In this document: positions 34,021 to 43,284 of the stretch, one piece after another | How the letters are laid out: each line of letters starts with the position of its first letter | Numbering within the stretch: position 1 is the stretch's first letter | Notes under the pieces: model-generated | Told to the model about the DNA's origin: nothing | The model's input: the letters and a program-made list of their open reading frames with translations, nothing else | Database searches by the model: none | Position numbers and translations under genes: made by a program | Assembly (NCBI RefSeq): GCF_900099705.1 | Contig: NZ_LT629695.1 | Coordinates: 744,001 to 808,000, forward strand | Length of the DNA stretch: 64,000 nucleotides | Direction of reading: 5' to 3' | Origin: Agrococcus jejuensis | Lineage (GTDB): Bacteria > Actinomycetota > Actinomycetes > Actinomycetales > Microbacteriaceae

Positions 34021-35009
34021 TGCTCCACGCGGTCGCGCGCGCCGGCCTCCGGCGCCGCCTCGTCGCCGGCCTCGCCGTGGGCCTCGTCATCGCCGGCGTC
34101 GCCGTCGTCGGCACGACCACCGTGCGCGTCGGAGCGGCGATCCAGCGCATCGAGCGCGTGCCCGACGCGTTCCCCGCGGAGTCCACGCGCCCGGCGCCGC
34201 ATCCCGTCGGCACCGTCGCGCCGCGCAACTACCTGCTGCTCGGTAGCGACTCGCGCGGCACGGGAGGCTCGCTGCTCACGAGCCTCGGCGACCGCGCCGA
34301 CGCCATCCTGCTCGTGCACGTGCCCGCCGACCGCCGCAGCGTGCAGATCATCTCGATCATGCGCGACTCGTGGGTCGACATCCCCGGCTACGGCATGGCG
34401 AAGATCAACGCGGCCCTGTCGTACGGCGGCGTGCCGCTCATGGTGCAGGTCGTCGAGTCGCTCATCGGCCAGCGCATCGACGACGTCGCCATCGTCGACT
34501 TCGCGGGCTTCGCCGCGCTCACGGATGCCGTCGGCGGGGTCACGGTGCAGAACGAGGTGGCGTTCTCGGTCGGCGACGTGCGCTTCGCGCAGGGACCCGT
34601 CACGCTCACGGGCGCCGACGCCCTGCCGTACGTGCGCGAGCGGTACGCGTTCGCCGACGGCGACTACCAGCGGGTGCGCAACCAGCAGGCGTACCTGCGC
34701 GGCCTGCTCGTCGCGATGCTGCAGCCGACGACGCTCGCGAACCCGTGGGCCGTCGCCGGCCTCGTCGACGCGATGTCGCCGTACCTCGCAGCGACCGACG
34801 GCCTCACGGCGCCGGCCGCCGTGCAGCTCGCCGCCGAGCTCGCGGCGGCGGGCACGCCCGAGGTGGCGACGTTCACGCTGCCGACCGCGGGCACCGCCAC
34901 GATCGGCGACCAGTCCGTCGTGCTGCTCGACGCCGCCGACCTCGCGGTCGTGCAGGCGGCGCTGCAGCAGGACTCCATGACGGGCTTCGTGCCCCCGGCA
35001 GAGCGCTAG
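34017..35009 (+). CDS. LytR-CpsA-Psr (LCP) family transferase 2
   Basis: A 330-residue paralogue of the protein at 31594 with the same layout: short basic N-terminus, membrane helix (LVAGLAVGLVIAGVAVVGT), extracellular LCP domain. Long blocks are almost identical to LCP1: SIMRDSWVDIPGYGMAKINA, ALSYGGVPLMVQ, YVRERYAFADGDYQRVRNQQ. It overlaps the FemAB-like stop by 4 nt; GGAGG at 34007 fits. Likely attaches the polymer made by this operon to the wall. Confidence 0.94.
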   Translation: MMLHAVARAGLRRRLVAGLAVGLVIAGVAVVGTTTVRVGAAIQRIERVPDAFPAESTRPAPHPVGTVAPRNYLLLGSDSRGTGGSLLTSLGDRADAILLVHVPADRRSVQIISIMRDSWVDIPGYGMAKINAALSYGGVPLMVQVVESLIGQRIDDVAIVDFAGFAALTDAVGGVTVQNEVAFSVGDVRFAQGPVTLTGADALPYVRERYAFADGDYQRVRNQQAYLRGLLVAMLQPTTLANPWAVAGLVDAMSPYLAATDGLTAPAAVQLAAELAAAGTPEVATFTLPTAGTATIGDQSVVLLDAADLAVVQAALQQDSMTGFVPPAER

Positions 35010-35024
35010 CGGAGGGATGCGGAG

Positions 35025-36968
35025 ATGAGCGCGATGCGAACGGCCACCAGCACGGCGAGGGCGCCGCGCCGCGCGGAGCTCGCCGATGCCGCCACCCACC
35101 TGCGACGCCTCGTCGAGCGCGTGCTCATGCGCGACGGCGTCGCGAGGCCCGCGCCCTCGATCGTGGGCGACGCGCTCGCCTGGACCGTCGCGGTGCCCGT
35201 GGCGATCTGGCTGCGCGAGGACCTCGCGCTCGGCTGGCTGCGCCCGCTGAGCCTCCTCGGCCTCGTCGCCACCGTCGTGCTCGCGCAGGTGCTCATCGGG
35301 CACGCCGTCGGGCTCTACCGCGGCCGCCACGGCTACGGCAGCGCCGAGGAGGTCGTGACCCTCGTGGGCGTCGCCACCGTCGCCGCGCTGCTCGTCGGCG
35401 CCCCCATGCTCGTCGTCGCGCCGGCCCTCGGCATCCCGCGCACGGCGCTCGTGATCGCGGCGCCCATCGCGCTGCTGCTCATGGCCGGCATCCGCTACGC
35501 CCTGCGCCTCCTGCTCGAGAGCGCGCACCGGCCCACGCCCACGGCGCAGCCGGCGCTCATCCTCGGCGCCGGCTACGCCGGCACGCACCTCGCACGGCGG
35601 ATGCGCACCGACGAGCACTCGCCGCTGCGCGCCGTCGGCCTCGTCGACGACGACGGCAGGCTGCGCGGCGCCATGCGCTGCGGCGTGCGCGTGCTCGGCA
35701 CCCGCGCCGACCTCGCGCGCATCGTCGCCGACACCGGTGCGACGCGCCTCGTCGTCGCCATCGCCCGCGCCGACGCGACGCTGCTCGGCGAGATCGAGGC
35801 GCAGACGAGCGCGCTCGGCGTCGAGGTGCTCGTCATGCCGCCGTTCGCCGACATGATGCGCGGCACGGCGCAGGTCACCGACCTGCGGGCGCTGCGCATC
35901 GAGGACATCGTGGGTCGCCGCCCCATCGACACGGACGTCGAGCGCGTCGCCGGCTGCGTCACGGGCCGCCGCGTGCTCGTGACCGGCGCGGGCGGATCGA
36001 TCGGCGCCGAGCTGTGCAGGCAGCTCGCGAAGTGGTCGCCCGCCGAGCTCATCATGCTCGACCGCGACGAGACCGCGCTGCAGGCCGTGCAGCTCGACGT
36101 GCACGGCAACGGCCTGCTGTCGACGCGCGACGTCGTGCTCGCCGACGTGCGCGACGAGCAGGCGATCGCCGAGATCTTCGCCGACCGCCGGCCCGAGGTC
36201 GTGTTCCACGCGGCGGCGCTCAAGCACCTGCCGATGCTCGAGCAGTACCCCGACGAGGGGTGGAAGACCAACGTGCTCGGCACGCGCTCGGTGCTCGCGG
36301 CCGCCGAGGCCGTCGGCGTCGAGACGTTCGTGAACATCTCGACCGACAAGGCCGCCAACCCCACGAGCGTGCTCGGCCACTCCAAGCGGCTCGCCGAGCG
36401 CCTCACGGCCGCGACGGCCGCGCGCGCGAGCGGTCGCTACCTCTCGGTGCGGTTCGGCAACGTGCTCGGCAGCCGCGGCTCGATGGTGCCGGTGTTCGCC
36501 GCGCTCATCGAGGCCGGCGGGCCGCTCACCGTCACGCATCCCGACATCACGCGCTACTTCATGTCGATCCCCGAGGCGTGCCAGCTCGTCGTGCAGGCCG
36601 CCGCGATCGGCAGGCCCGGCGAGGTGCTCATCCTCGACATGGGCGAGCCCGTGCGCATCCTCGACGTCGCGAAGCGCATGATCGCGATGTCGGGCAAGCC
36701 GATCGACATCGTCTTCACGGGCCTGCGCCCGCACGAGAAGCTGCACGAGGAGCTCATCGGCCCCGACGAGCGCGGCGAGCGCCTGCTGCACCCGCTCATC
36801 ACGCAGGCGCCCGTGCCGCCGCTCGCGCACGACGACCTCGACAAGGACGCGTGGGATGCGCGCTGGCACCGTGCTCCGGCGCCGACTTCCGCGCCCGTCG
36901 CCGCCCGCACGATCGTGCCCGTCGCCACCGTGCACCGCATCCTCGACCGGACGGAGACCCTCCGATGA
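35025..36968 (+). CDS. PglF/CapD-type UDP-sugar 4,6-dehydratase, membrane-bound
   Basis: A 647-residue enzyme. Four N-terminal membrane spans (~45-165) precede a first Rossmann-like CoA-binding domain (ALILGAGYAGTHLARRM) and the catalytic SDR domain: RRVLVTGAGGSIGAELCRQL, FHAAALKHLPMLE, NISTDKAANPTSVLGHSKRLAE, VRFGNVLGSRGSMVPVF. This is the architecture of UDP-GlcNAc 4,6-dehydratases that start bacillosamine-type sugars. The TDK triplet and Lys of the catalytic site are kept. It precedes the aminotransferase fusion with a 4-nt overlap. Confidence 0.93.
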   Translation: MSAMRTATSTARAPRRAELADAATHLRRLVERVLMRDGVARPAPSIVGDALAWTVAVPVAIWLREDLALGWLRPLSLLGLVATVVLAQVLIGHAVGLYRGRHGYGSAEEVVTLVGVATVAALLVGAPMLVVAPALGIPRTALVIAAPIALLLMAGIRYALRLLLESAHRPTPTAQPALILGAGYAGTHLARRMRTDEHSPLRAVGLVDDDGRLRGAMRCGVRVLGTRADLARIVADTGATRLVVAIARADATLLGEIEAQTSALGVEVLVMPPFADMMRGTAQVTDLRALRIEDIVGRRPIDTDVERVAGCVTGRRVLVTGAGGSIGAELCRQLAKWSPAELIMLDRDETALQAVQLDVHGNGLLSTRDVVLADVRDEQAIAEIFADRRPEVVFHAAALKHLPMLEQYPDEGWKTNVLGTRSVLAAAEAVGVETFVNISTDKAANPTSVLGHSKRLAERLTAATAARASGRYLSVRFGNVLGSRGSMVPVFAALIEAGGPLTVTHPDITRYFMSIPEACQLVVQAAAIGRPGEVLILDMGEPVRILDVAKRMIAMSGKPIDIVFTGLRPHEKLHEELIGPDERGERLLHPLITQAPVPPLAHDDLDKDAWDARWHRAPAPTSAPVAARTIVPVATVHRILDRTETLR

Positions 36969-39139
36969 GCCCGCGCATCCTGCTGTCCGCTCCCGACGTC
37001 GGCGCCACCGAGGAGCGCGCGATCGTCGCGGCGCTCCGCTCGGGCTGGGTCGCCCCGCTCGGGCCCGACGTCGACGCGTTCGAGCGCGAGCTCGCCGCCC
37101 GCGTCGGCGTCGCGCACGGCGTCGCCCTCTCGTCGGGCACCGCCGCGCTGCACCTCGGCCTCCTCGCCCTGGGCGTGCGGCCCGGCGACCGCGTCGTGAC
37201 GTCGTCGATGACGTTCGCCGCCACCGCCAACGCCATCGCGTACGTCGGCGCCCTCCCCGTCTTCGTCGACTCCGACCCCGCCACCGGCAACCTCGACGTC
37301 GCCCTGCTCGCCGAGGCGATGGCGACGCTCGAGCGCGAGGGCACGCCCGCACGCGCGATCGTGCCCGTCGACCTGCTGGGCCGCATCCCCGACCACGACG
37401 CGATCGAGGCCATCGCCGCCAGGCACGGCGCACGCGTGCTCGTCGACGCCGCCGAGTCGCTCGGCTCGACGCGCGACGGCAGGCCGGCGGGGTCGTGGGG
37501 CGACGCATCCATCGTGTCGTTCAACGGCAACAAGGTCATGACGACGTCGGGCGGCGGGATGCTGCTGACGGACGACCGCGCGATCGCCGACCGCGTGCGG
37601 CACCTCGCGACGCAGGCGCGCATGCCCGTCGAGCACTACGAGCACGAGGAGGTCGGCTACAACTACCGGCTGTCGAACCTGCTCGCCGCGCTCGGCCGCG
37701 CGCAGCTGCAGCGCCTCGACGCCATGATCGCCAGGCGCCGCGCCATCCGCGCCCGGTACCGCGCCGTCGTCGCAGGCATCGACGGCCTCACGCTGCTCGG
37801 CGACGACCGCGACGGCGACAACGCCTGGCTCACGGCCGTGCTCGTCGACCCCGACGCCGCCCTCGTCGACGCCGACGCCGTGCGCCGCGCGCTCGACTCG
37901 CGCGGCATCGAGACGCGGCCGCTGTGGAAGCCCATGCACCTGCAGCCCGCGTTCGCCGACGCCCGCGCGTTCACGACCGGCGCGAGCGAGACGCTCTTCC
38001 GCACGGGCATCGCCCTGCCGAGCGGCTCGGCGCTCGACGACGCGAGCATCGACCGCGTCGTCGAGGCGCTGCGCGCCGCCGTCGCGCCGCGCTCGTGCCG
38101 CCGCCCCATCGGCTCCGACTTCCCGCTCGACGTCGCCATCAGCGCCGCGCCCCCAAGGCGGCGCCCCTGGAGCACGACGACCGTCATGGTCGAGACCGGC
38201 AGGCAGGCCATCGCGGCCATCGCGATGGTGCTCGAGCGCTCGGGCGCGAACCGCATCGCGGTGCCCGCGTTCCTGTGCGACAGCATGCTCGCGCCCTTCC
38301 AGAGCCGCGGCTGGCACATCGTCGACTACCCCGTGCTCGACGACCTCTCCCCCGACCTGCCCGTCGCCAGGCGCATGGCCGAGACGGGTCGCGTCGATGC
38401 CGTGCTCGTCATGCGCTACTTCGGCGCCGCCCCGACGTTCGCCGAGCTCTCCGACGTCGCCGCCATCCGCGCCGCAGGCGTCGCGGTGCTCGCCGACGAG
38501 ACCCACCTGCCGTTCTCGATGAACCAGTGGGGCGCCGACTTCGCCTACGCGAGCCTGCGCAAGGTGCTGCCGACGACCGACGGCGCCTACCTGCACATGC
38601 CCGCGGGCACGGAGGCGCCCATGCTGCGGCGCGCACGCGAGACCGGCAGGTACGCGGCCATGGCGTCGTTCGACTCGCGCCGCGGCATCACGCAGCACTC
38701 GCGCATCATGCTCGACGCGTCGATGGCGCTCATCGAGCGGGATGCTGCGCCGCGCCGCATGAGCAGGCGCGGACGCTCGCTGCTCGACACGCTCGACCTC
38801 GACGCGATCGCCGAGCGTCGCATCGCCAACGCGCGCGTGCTCGCCGACGCGCTCGACGACGTCGGCATCGCGACGGCCGTGCCGGTGGGCTCGCTCGAGG
38901 TGCCGTCGCACCTGCCCGTGCGGGTGGCGGATCCCGTCGGCGTGCAGGCGGCGCTCGCGCGAGCCGAGGTGTACTGCCCCATCCATTGGCCCAGGCCGAA
39001 GGGGTTCGCGACGCAGGAGGAGTGGCCCGACGACCTGCTGTCGCTGCCCGTCGACCATCGCTACGACCACGTCGACATGCTGCGCATCGCCGCCGAGCTG
39101 CAGCGCGTGTCGCTCGACCTCGTGGGGGTGACCCGATGA
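36965..39139 (+). CDS. Fused double DegT/DnrJ/EryC1-family aminotransferase
   Basis: A 724-residue protein, about twice the family length. Domain one (1-~380) is a PglE/DegT-type aminotransferase: SSGTAALHLGLLALGV, VDAAESLGS, the PLP lysine Lys190 in SFNGNKVMTTSGGGML and YNYRLSNLLAALGRAQL. After a ~20-residue linker, domain two (~400-724) is a second PLP fold: METGRQAIAAIAMVLERSG, DETHLPFSM, Lys533 in YASLRKVLPTTDGAYL. Both lysines are present. Domain one would aminate the 4-keto sugar made by the PglF-type enzyme upstream; the role of domain two is unknown. Confidence 0.88.
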   Translation: MSPRILLSAPDVGATEERAIVAALRSGWVAPLGPDVDAFERELAARVGVAHGVALSSGTAALHLGLLALGVRPGDRVVTSSMTFAATANAIAYVGALPVFVDSDPATGNLDVALLAEAMATLEREGTPARAIVPVDLLGRIPDHDAIEAIAARHGARVLVDAAESLGSTRDGRPAGSWGDASIVSFNGNKVMTTSGGGMLLTDDRAIADRVRHLATQARMPVEHYEHEEVGYNYRLSNLLAALGRAQLQRLDAMIARRRAIRARYRAVVAGIDGLTLLGDDRDGDNAWLTAVLVDPDAALVDADAVRRALDSRGIETRPLWKPMHLQPAFADARAFTTGASETLFRTGIALPSGSALDDASIDRVVEALRAAVAPRSCRRPIGSDFPLDVAISAAPPRRRPWSTTTVMVETGRQAIAAIAMVLERSGANRIAVPAFLCDSMLAPFQSRGWHIVDYPVLDDLSPDLPVARRMAETGRVDAVLVMRYFGAAPTFAELSDVAAIRAAGVAVLADETHLPFSMNQWGADFAYASLRKVLPTTDGAYLHMPAGTEAPMLRRARETGRYAAMASFDSRRGITQHSRIMLDASMALIERDAAPRRMSRRGRSLLDTLDLDAIAERRIANARVLADALDDVGIATAVPVGSLEVPSHLPVRVADPVGVQAALARAEVYCPIHWPRPKGFATQEEWPDDLLSLPVDHRYDHVDMLRIAAELQRVSLDLVGVTR

Positions 39140-39801
39140 GCCGCTCGCGCTACCTCGCCGTGCGCGGCGTCACCGACCGCGTCGTCGCGGGCACGGCCCT
39201 CGTCGTGCTGTCGCCGCTCATGCTCGCGATCGCCGCGTCGATCCTCGTCGCGATGGGCAGGCCCGTGCTCTTCCGGCAGCGGCGGGTGGGCACGGGCGGC
39301 AGGGACTTCTCGATCGTGAAGTTCCGCACGCTCGTGCGCGACGCCGAGCGCCTCGGCGCCGGCTACGTGCTGCCCGGCATGGACCTCGTGCCGCCGCTCG
39401 GCCACGTGCTGCGGTCGACGAGCCTCGACGAGCTGCCGCAGCTGTGGAACATCCTCGTCGGCGAGATGGCGTTCGTCGGGCCCAGGCCCGCGCTGCGCGA
39501 CCAGTACGAGCGGTACACCGACCGGCAACGCGGGCGCGTGTCGGTGCCGCAGGGCGTCACGGGGCTCGCGCAGGTGCGCTACCGCGACGCCGCCACCTTC
39601 TCGACGCGCATCGAGGCCGACCTCGAGTACGTCGCCACCGTGAGCCTGCGCACCGATGCGCGCCTGCTCCTCGCGACCATCGGCGCCGTGACCCGGCACG
39701 ACGGCATCGTGCAGCACCAGACTCCCGAGGACATCGACGACCTCGGCGATCGCAGGACCAGCGTCGCACCCGACGCCACCACCGAGGAGGAGACCAGATG
39801 A
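39136..39801 (+). CDS. Undecaprenyl-phosphate sugar-1-phosphate transferase (initiating)
   Basis: A 221-residue polyprenyl-phosphate phosphoglycosyltransferase of the small (PglC-like) type: an N-terminal re-entrant hydrophobic segment (VVAGTALVVLSPLMLAIAASILV), then GRPVLFRQRRVGTGGRDFSIVKFRTL, LRSTSLDELPQLWNILVGEMAFVGPRPAL with the catalytic Asp-Glu, and VPQGVTGLAQV. It loads the first sugar phosphate on the lipid carrier. It overlaps both neighbours by 4 nt. Confidence 0.93.
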   Translation: MSRSRYLAVRGVTDRVVAGTALVVLSPLMLAIAASILVAMGRPVLFRQRRVGTGGRDFSIVKFRTLVRDAERLGAGYVLPGMDLVPPLGHVLRSTSLDELPQLWNILVGEMAFVGPRPALRDQYERYTDRQRGRVSVPQGVTGLAQVRYRDAATFSTRIEADLEYVATVSLRTDARLLLATIGAVTRHDGIVQHQTPEDIDDLGDRRTSVAPDATTEEETR

Positions 39802-41156
39802 CCGCCACCGTGCAGCTCGCCGCCGCACCCGCCGGCCGCCGCCTGCGCGTGCTCGTCGTATCCCAGTACTACTGGCCCGAGCACGCCTCCATCCCGACGC
39901 TCCTCGCCGAGGAGCTGCAGCGCCGCGGGCACCACGTGCGGGTGCTCACGACGTTCCCCAACTACCCCACGGGCCGGCTGCCCGACGGGCAGCGGCAGAA
40001 GGCGCACGTCGTCGAGACCGTGCGCGGCGTGCGCGTGCACCGCGTGCCGATGGTGCTCGACCGCTCGGAGCGCACGCTGCACCGTGCGGCGAGCTACGCG
40101 AGCTTCGCGCTGTCGAGCGCGCTGTGGGGCAGGCTCGGGATGTCGGCGGACGTCGTGTACGTGTACGCGACGCAGATGACCCCGGCGCTCGGCCCGGCCG
40201 TGTGGCGTCGCAACGGCGGTCCGCCGTTCGTGCTGCACGTGCAGGACCTGTGGCCCGACGCCATCGTGGGCGCGTCGTTCGTGCGCTCGGGCGCCGGCAA
40301 GGCCATCGCGCGCTCGCTCGAGCCGCTGCTGCGCCGCGCGTACCGCGAGGCGTCGGCGACCATCGGCATCTCCGACGAGATGGCGGCGACGCTCGTCGAG
40401 CGCGGCGCACCCCGCTCGCGCGTGCACTCGGTGTCGAACTGGGCGTGGGAGCGCGAGGCGCCGCCGCTCGAGCGCAAGCAGAAGCGCGGCCGCCGGTCGA
40501 CGTCGTTCCTCTACGCCGGCAACCTCGGCGACGCGCAGCAGCTCGACGAGGTGCTGCGCGCCGCGGCCATGGTCGACGGCGATCCGCGCTTCTCGCTCGA
40601 CCTCTACGGGTCGGGCAGCGCCGAGCACCGCCTCCGCGCGCTCGCGACGCTGCTGGGGCTGCGGTCGGTGCGCTTCCGCGGCCGCGTCTCGACCGAGTCG
40701 ATGTCGGAGATCTACCGAGACCACGACTTCCAGGTCGTGCCGCTCGCCGAGACGCCCGCGCTGCGCGCCGCCGTGCCGTCGAAGCTGCCCATGAGCCTGC
40801 GCCACGGCCTGCCGGTCGTGGCGTCGGCGCAGGGCGCCGCCGCCGACCTCATCGCCGAGCACGGCGCGGGGATCGTCGCGTCGAGCGCCGACGCCGAGGG
40901 CATCGCCGACGCCTTCCGCGAGGCGATGGACCTCGACGACGCCGAGCACCGCGCCATGTCGCGCCGTGCCCGCTCGGCGTACGAGCGGTCGATGTCGCTC
41001 ACGGCCGGCGTCGACGCCATCGAGGCCATCCTGCGCAACGTCGTGCGCGAGGAGACCGTGCGGCCCGGCGCCGCACGCGGACGCCCGGCGCCGACCGGCA
41101 CGGGCGGCCGCACCAGCACACGATCCACGGCGCGAGCGAAGGCGAGCCACCGATGA
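39798..41156 (+). CDS. GT4 glycosyltransferase, WbuB-like
   Basis: A 452-residue GT-B glycosyltransferase. RRLRVLVVSQYYWPEHASIPTLLAEELQRRGHHVRVLTTFPNYPTG is the WbuB-type start; FVLHVQDLWPDAIVGASFV lies in the N-lobe; TSFLYAGNLGDAQQLDEVLRAA opens the nucleotide-binding lobe. VPLAETPALRAAVPSKLPMSLRHGLPVVAS contains the E-x7-E-like region. It adds a sugar, possibly FucNAc, to the lipid-linked chain. The last ~35 residues are a basic Gly/Arg/Thr tail. Confidence 0.9.
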   Translation: MTATVQLAAAPAGRRLRVLVVSQYYWPEHASIPTLLAEELQRRGHHVRVLTTFPNYPTGRLPDGQRQKAHVVETVRGVRVHRVPMVLDRSERTLHRAASYASFALSSALWGRLGMSADVVYVYATQMTPALGPAVWRRNGGPPFVLHVQDLWPDAIVGASFVRSGAGKAIARSLEPLLRRAYREASATIGISDEMAATLVERGAPRSRVHSVSNWAWEREAPPLERKQKRGRRSTSFLYAGNLGDAQQLDEVLRAAAMVDGDPRFSLDLYGSGSAEHRLRALATLLGLRSVRFRGRVSTESMSEIYRDHDFQVVPLAETPALRAAVPSKLPMSLRHGLPVVASAQGAAADLIAEHGAGIVASSADAEGIADAFREAMDLDDAEHRAMSRRARSAYERSMSLTAGVDAIEAILRNVVREETVRPGAARGRPAPTGTGGRTSTRSTARAKASHR

Positions 41157-42196
41157 CGACAGGGCACGAGGACGCGACGGTCCTCATCACGGGCGGCACG
41201 GGCTCCTTCGGGCGCACGGTCGCGGCGCGGCTGCTGCGCGACGGCGTCGGCCAGGTGCGCATCCTCAGCCGCGACGAGGCGAAGCAGGACGACATGCGCC
41301 ACACGATGGGCGACGACCGGCTGCGGTTCTACCTCGGCGACGTGCGCGACGAGGGCAGCGTCGACAAGGCGATGCGCGGCGTCGACCACGTGTTCCACGC
41401 CGCCGCGCTCAAGCAGGTGCCGTCGTGCGAGTTCTTCCCCATGGAGGCGGTGCGCACGAACGTGCAGGGCAGCGAGAACGTCGTGCGCGCCGCGGACCGC
41501 GCCGGCGTGCGCTCCGCCGTGTTCCTCAGCACCGACAAGGCCGTCTACCCCGTCAACGCCATGGGCATGAGCAAGGCGCTCATGGAGAAGGTCGCGCGCT
41601 CGCACGGCCTCAACAACCCGACGACGGCGACGACGATGGCGTGCGTGCGGTACGGCAACGTCATGTACTCGCGCGGCTCCGTCATCCCGTTGTTCCTGTC
41701 GCAGATGCGCGCTGGCAAGCCCATCACGATCACGAACCCGCACATGACGCGGTTCATGATGTCGCTCGCCGACTCCGTCGACCTCGTCGAGTTCGCCTTC
41801 CACAACGCGCGGCAGGGCGACCTGTTCATCCGCAAGGCGCGGGCGTGCACCATCGCGGACCTCGCTGCGGCGATGCTGCGACTGTTCCGCTCGGACTCGC
41901 AGATCGAGATCATCGGCACGCGGCACGCCGAGAAGGTGTCGGAGGCGCTCGCGAGCCGCGAGGAGCTGTCGAAGGCCATCGACATGGGCGACTACTTCCG
42001 CATCCCCCTCGACTCGCGCGGCCTCGACTACGAGCTGTACGTCGCCGAGGGCGACGCGAGGCAGGCGGAGTTCCTCGACTACGACTCCCACACCGTGCCG
42101 CGCATGTCGGTCGAGGAGGTCGAGGAGCTGCTGCTGACGCTGCCCGAGATCCGATCGGAGCTCGCGCTCGCGGGCCTGACGAGCAGCCGGGTGTGA
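41153..42196 (+). CDS. capE: UDP-GlcNAc 4,6-dehydratase/5-epimerase, CapE/FnlA-like
   Basis: A 347-residue extended SDR: TVLITGGTGSFGRTVAARLL binds NAD(P), VFHAAALKQVPSCEFFPMEAVRTNVQGSENV and FLSTDKAVYPVNAMGMSKALMEKVA form the active site (Met replaces Tyr before Lys, as in CapE), and RYGNVMYSRGSVIPLFLSQM follows. It performs the first step of UDP-L-FucNAc synthesis. The two next genes supply steps two and three in the usual order. Overlaps its neighbours. Confidence 0.93.
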   Translation: MTTGHEDATVLITGGTGSFGRTVAARLLRDGVGQVRILSRDEAKQDDMRHTMGDDRLRFYLGDVRDEGSVDKAMRGVDHVFHAAALKQVPSCEFFPMEAVRTNVQGSENVVRAADRAGVRSAVFLSTDKAVYPVNAMGMSKALMEKVARSHGLNNPTTATTMACVRYGNVMYSRGSVIPLFLSQMRAGKPITITNPHMTRFMMSLADSVDLVEFAFHNARQGDLFIRKARACTIADLAAAMLRLFRSDSQIEIIGTRHAEKVSEALASREELSKAIDMGDYFRIPLDSRGLDYELYVAEGDARQAEFLDYDSHTVPRMSVEEVEELLLTLPEIRSELALAGLTSSRV

Positions 42197-43284
42197 TGCG
42201 CGTCGCGGTGACGGGTGCCGGCGGCTTCCTCGGGCTCCACGTGCGAGGGGCGCTGCTGGAGGCCGGGGTGGAGGCGGTGCCGGTCGCGCTCGGCGAGCGG
42301 TTCGACGAGCGCGCGGCATTCGCCGCCGTCGACGGCGCGGATGCCGTGCTGCACCTCGCGGGCGTGCACCGCGCGCCCGAGGACCTCGTGCGCGACGGCA
42401 ACCGCATGCTCGCGACGCAGCTCGCGCGCACGCTGCTCGACGTGCCGACGCCGCCGCGCACCGTCGCGTACGCGAGCACGACGCAGGTCGGCAACGGCTC
42501 GGCGTACGGCGAGGCGAAGGAGCAGGCGGGCGACATGGTGCGCGCCGCCGCCGACGCCGTCGGCGCGCGCTTCGTCGACCACCGGCTGCCGAACCTGTTC
42601 GGCGAGCACGGGCTGCCGTTCACGAACTCCGTCACCGCCACGTTCTGCCACCTGCTCGCGTCCGGCGGGCGACCGGAGGTGCACGAGGATCGCACGCTCG
42701 ACCTGCTGCACGCGCAGGACGCCGCCGACCTGCTGCTCGGCGACGTCGCCGCCGCCGACCGCGTGCACCGCGCGACCGTCACCGGGGTGCTCGCGCGCCT
42801 CGAGCGCATCGCGAGCGCCTACGAGGTCGGCGAGGTGCCCGACATCGCCGAGCGGCTCGACCGCGACCTGTTCAACACGTACCGCTCGCACCTCGTCGCC
42901 CGCCGGCCGGCGATCCGGCTCGCGAGCCGTGCCGACGAGCGCGGCGCGTTCATCGAGCTCGTGCGCGCCCGCGGCGGCAGCGGTCAGGCGTCGATCTCGA
43001 CGACGGCGCCGGGCGTCACGCGCGGCGACCACTTCCACCGTCGCAAGTTCGAGCGCTTCACGGTCGTGTCGGGCCGCGCCGTCATCCGCCTGCGCCGCAT
43101 CCTCACGGCCGAGGTCGTGACGATCCCCGTCGACGGCGACGAGCCCGTGGCCGTCGACATGCCCACGTTGTGGAGCCACAGCATCGAGAACGTCGGCGAC
43201 GGTCCGCTGCACACGAGCTTCTGGACCGACGACCTGTTCGACGCCGCCCGGCCCGACACGATCCCGGAGCGGGTGCTGCCATGA
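42196..43284 (+). CDS. capF: CapF/FnlB-like bifunctional SDR-cupin for UDP-L-FucNAc
   Basis: A 362-residue protein in two parts: an N-terminal SDR (MRVAVTGAGGFLGLHVRGALLEAG, VLHLAGVHRAPEDLVRDGN, AYASTTQVGNGSAYGEAKEQAG, HRLPNLFGEHG) and a C-terminal cupin from ~245 (GVTRGDHFHRRKFERFTVVSGRAVIRLRRI, with the His metal ligands, and MPTLWSHSIENVGDGPLHTSFWTDDLFD). This is exactly the CapF layout, where the cupin epimerises and the SDR reduces. Start and previous stop share one base (TGATG). Confidence 0.93.
   Translation: MRVAVTGAGGFLGLHVRGALLEAGVEAVPVALGERFDERAAFAAVDGADAVLHLAGVHRAPEDLVRDGNRMLATQLARTLLDVPTPPRTVAYASTTQVGNGSAYGEAKEQAGDMVRAAADAVGARFVDHRLPNLFGEHGLPFTNSVTATFCHLLASGGRPEVHEDRTLDLLHAQDAADLLLGDVAAADRVHRATVTGVLARLERIASAYEVGEVPDIAERLDRDLFNTYRSHLVARRPAIRLASRADERGAFIELVRARGGSGQASISTTAPGVTRGDHFHRRKFERFTVVSGRAVIRLRRILTAEVVTIPVDGDEPVAVDMPTLWSHSIENVGDGPLHTSFWTDDLFDAARPDTIPERVLP

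Noticed and set aside
36965..39139. Two separate aminotransferase genes
   Set aside because: The frame is open through the linker with no start signal or ribosome site before domain two; a fusion is the direct reading, though a sequencing error cannot be excluded.
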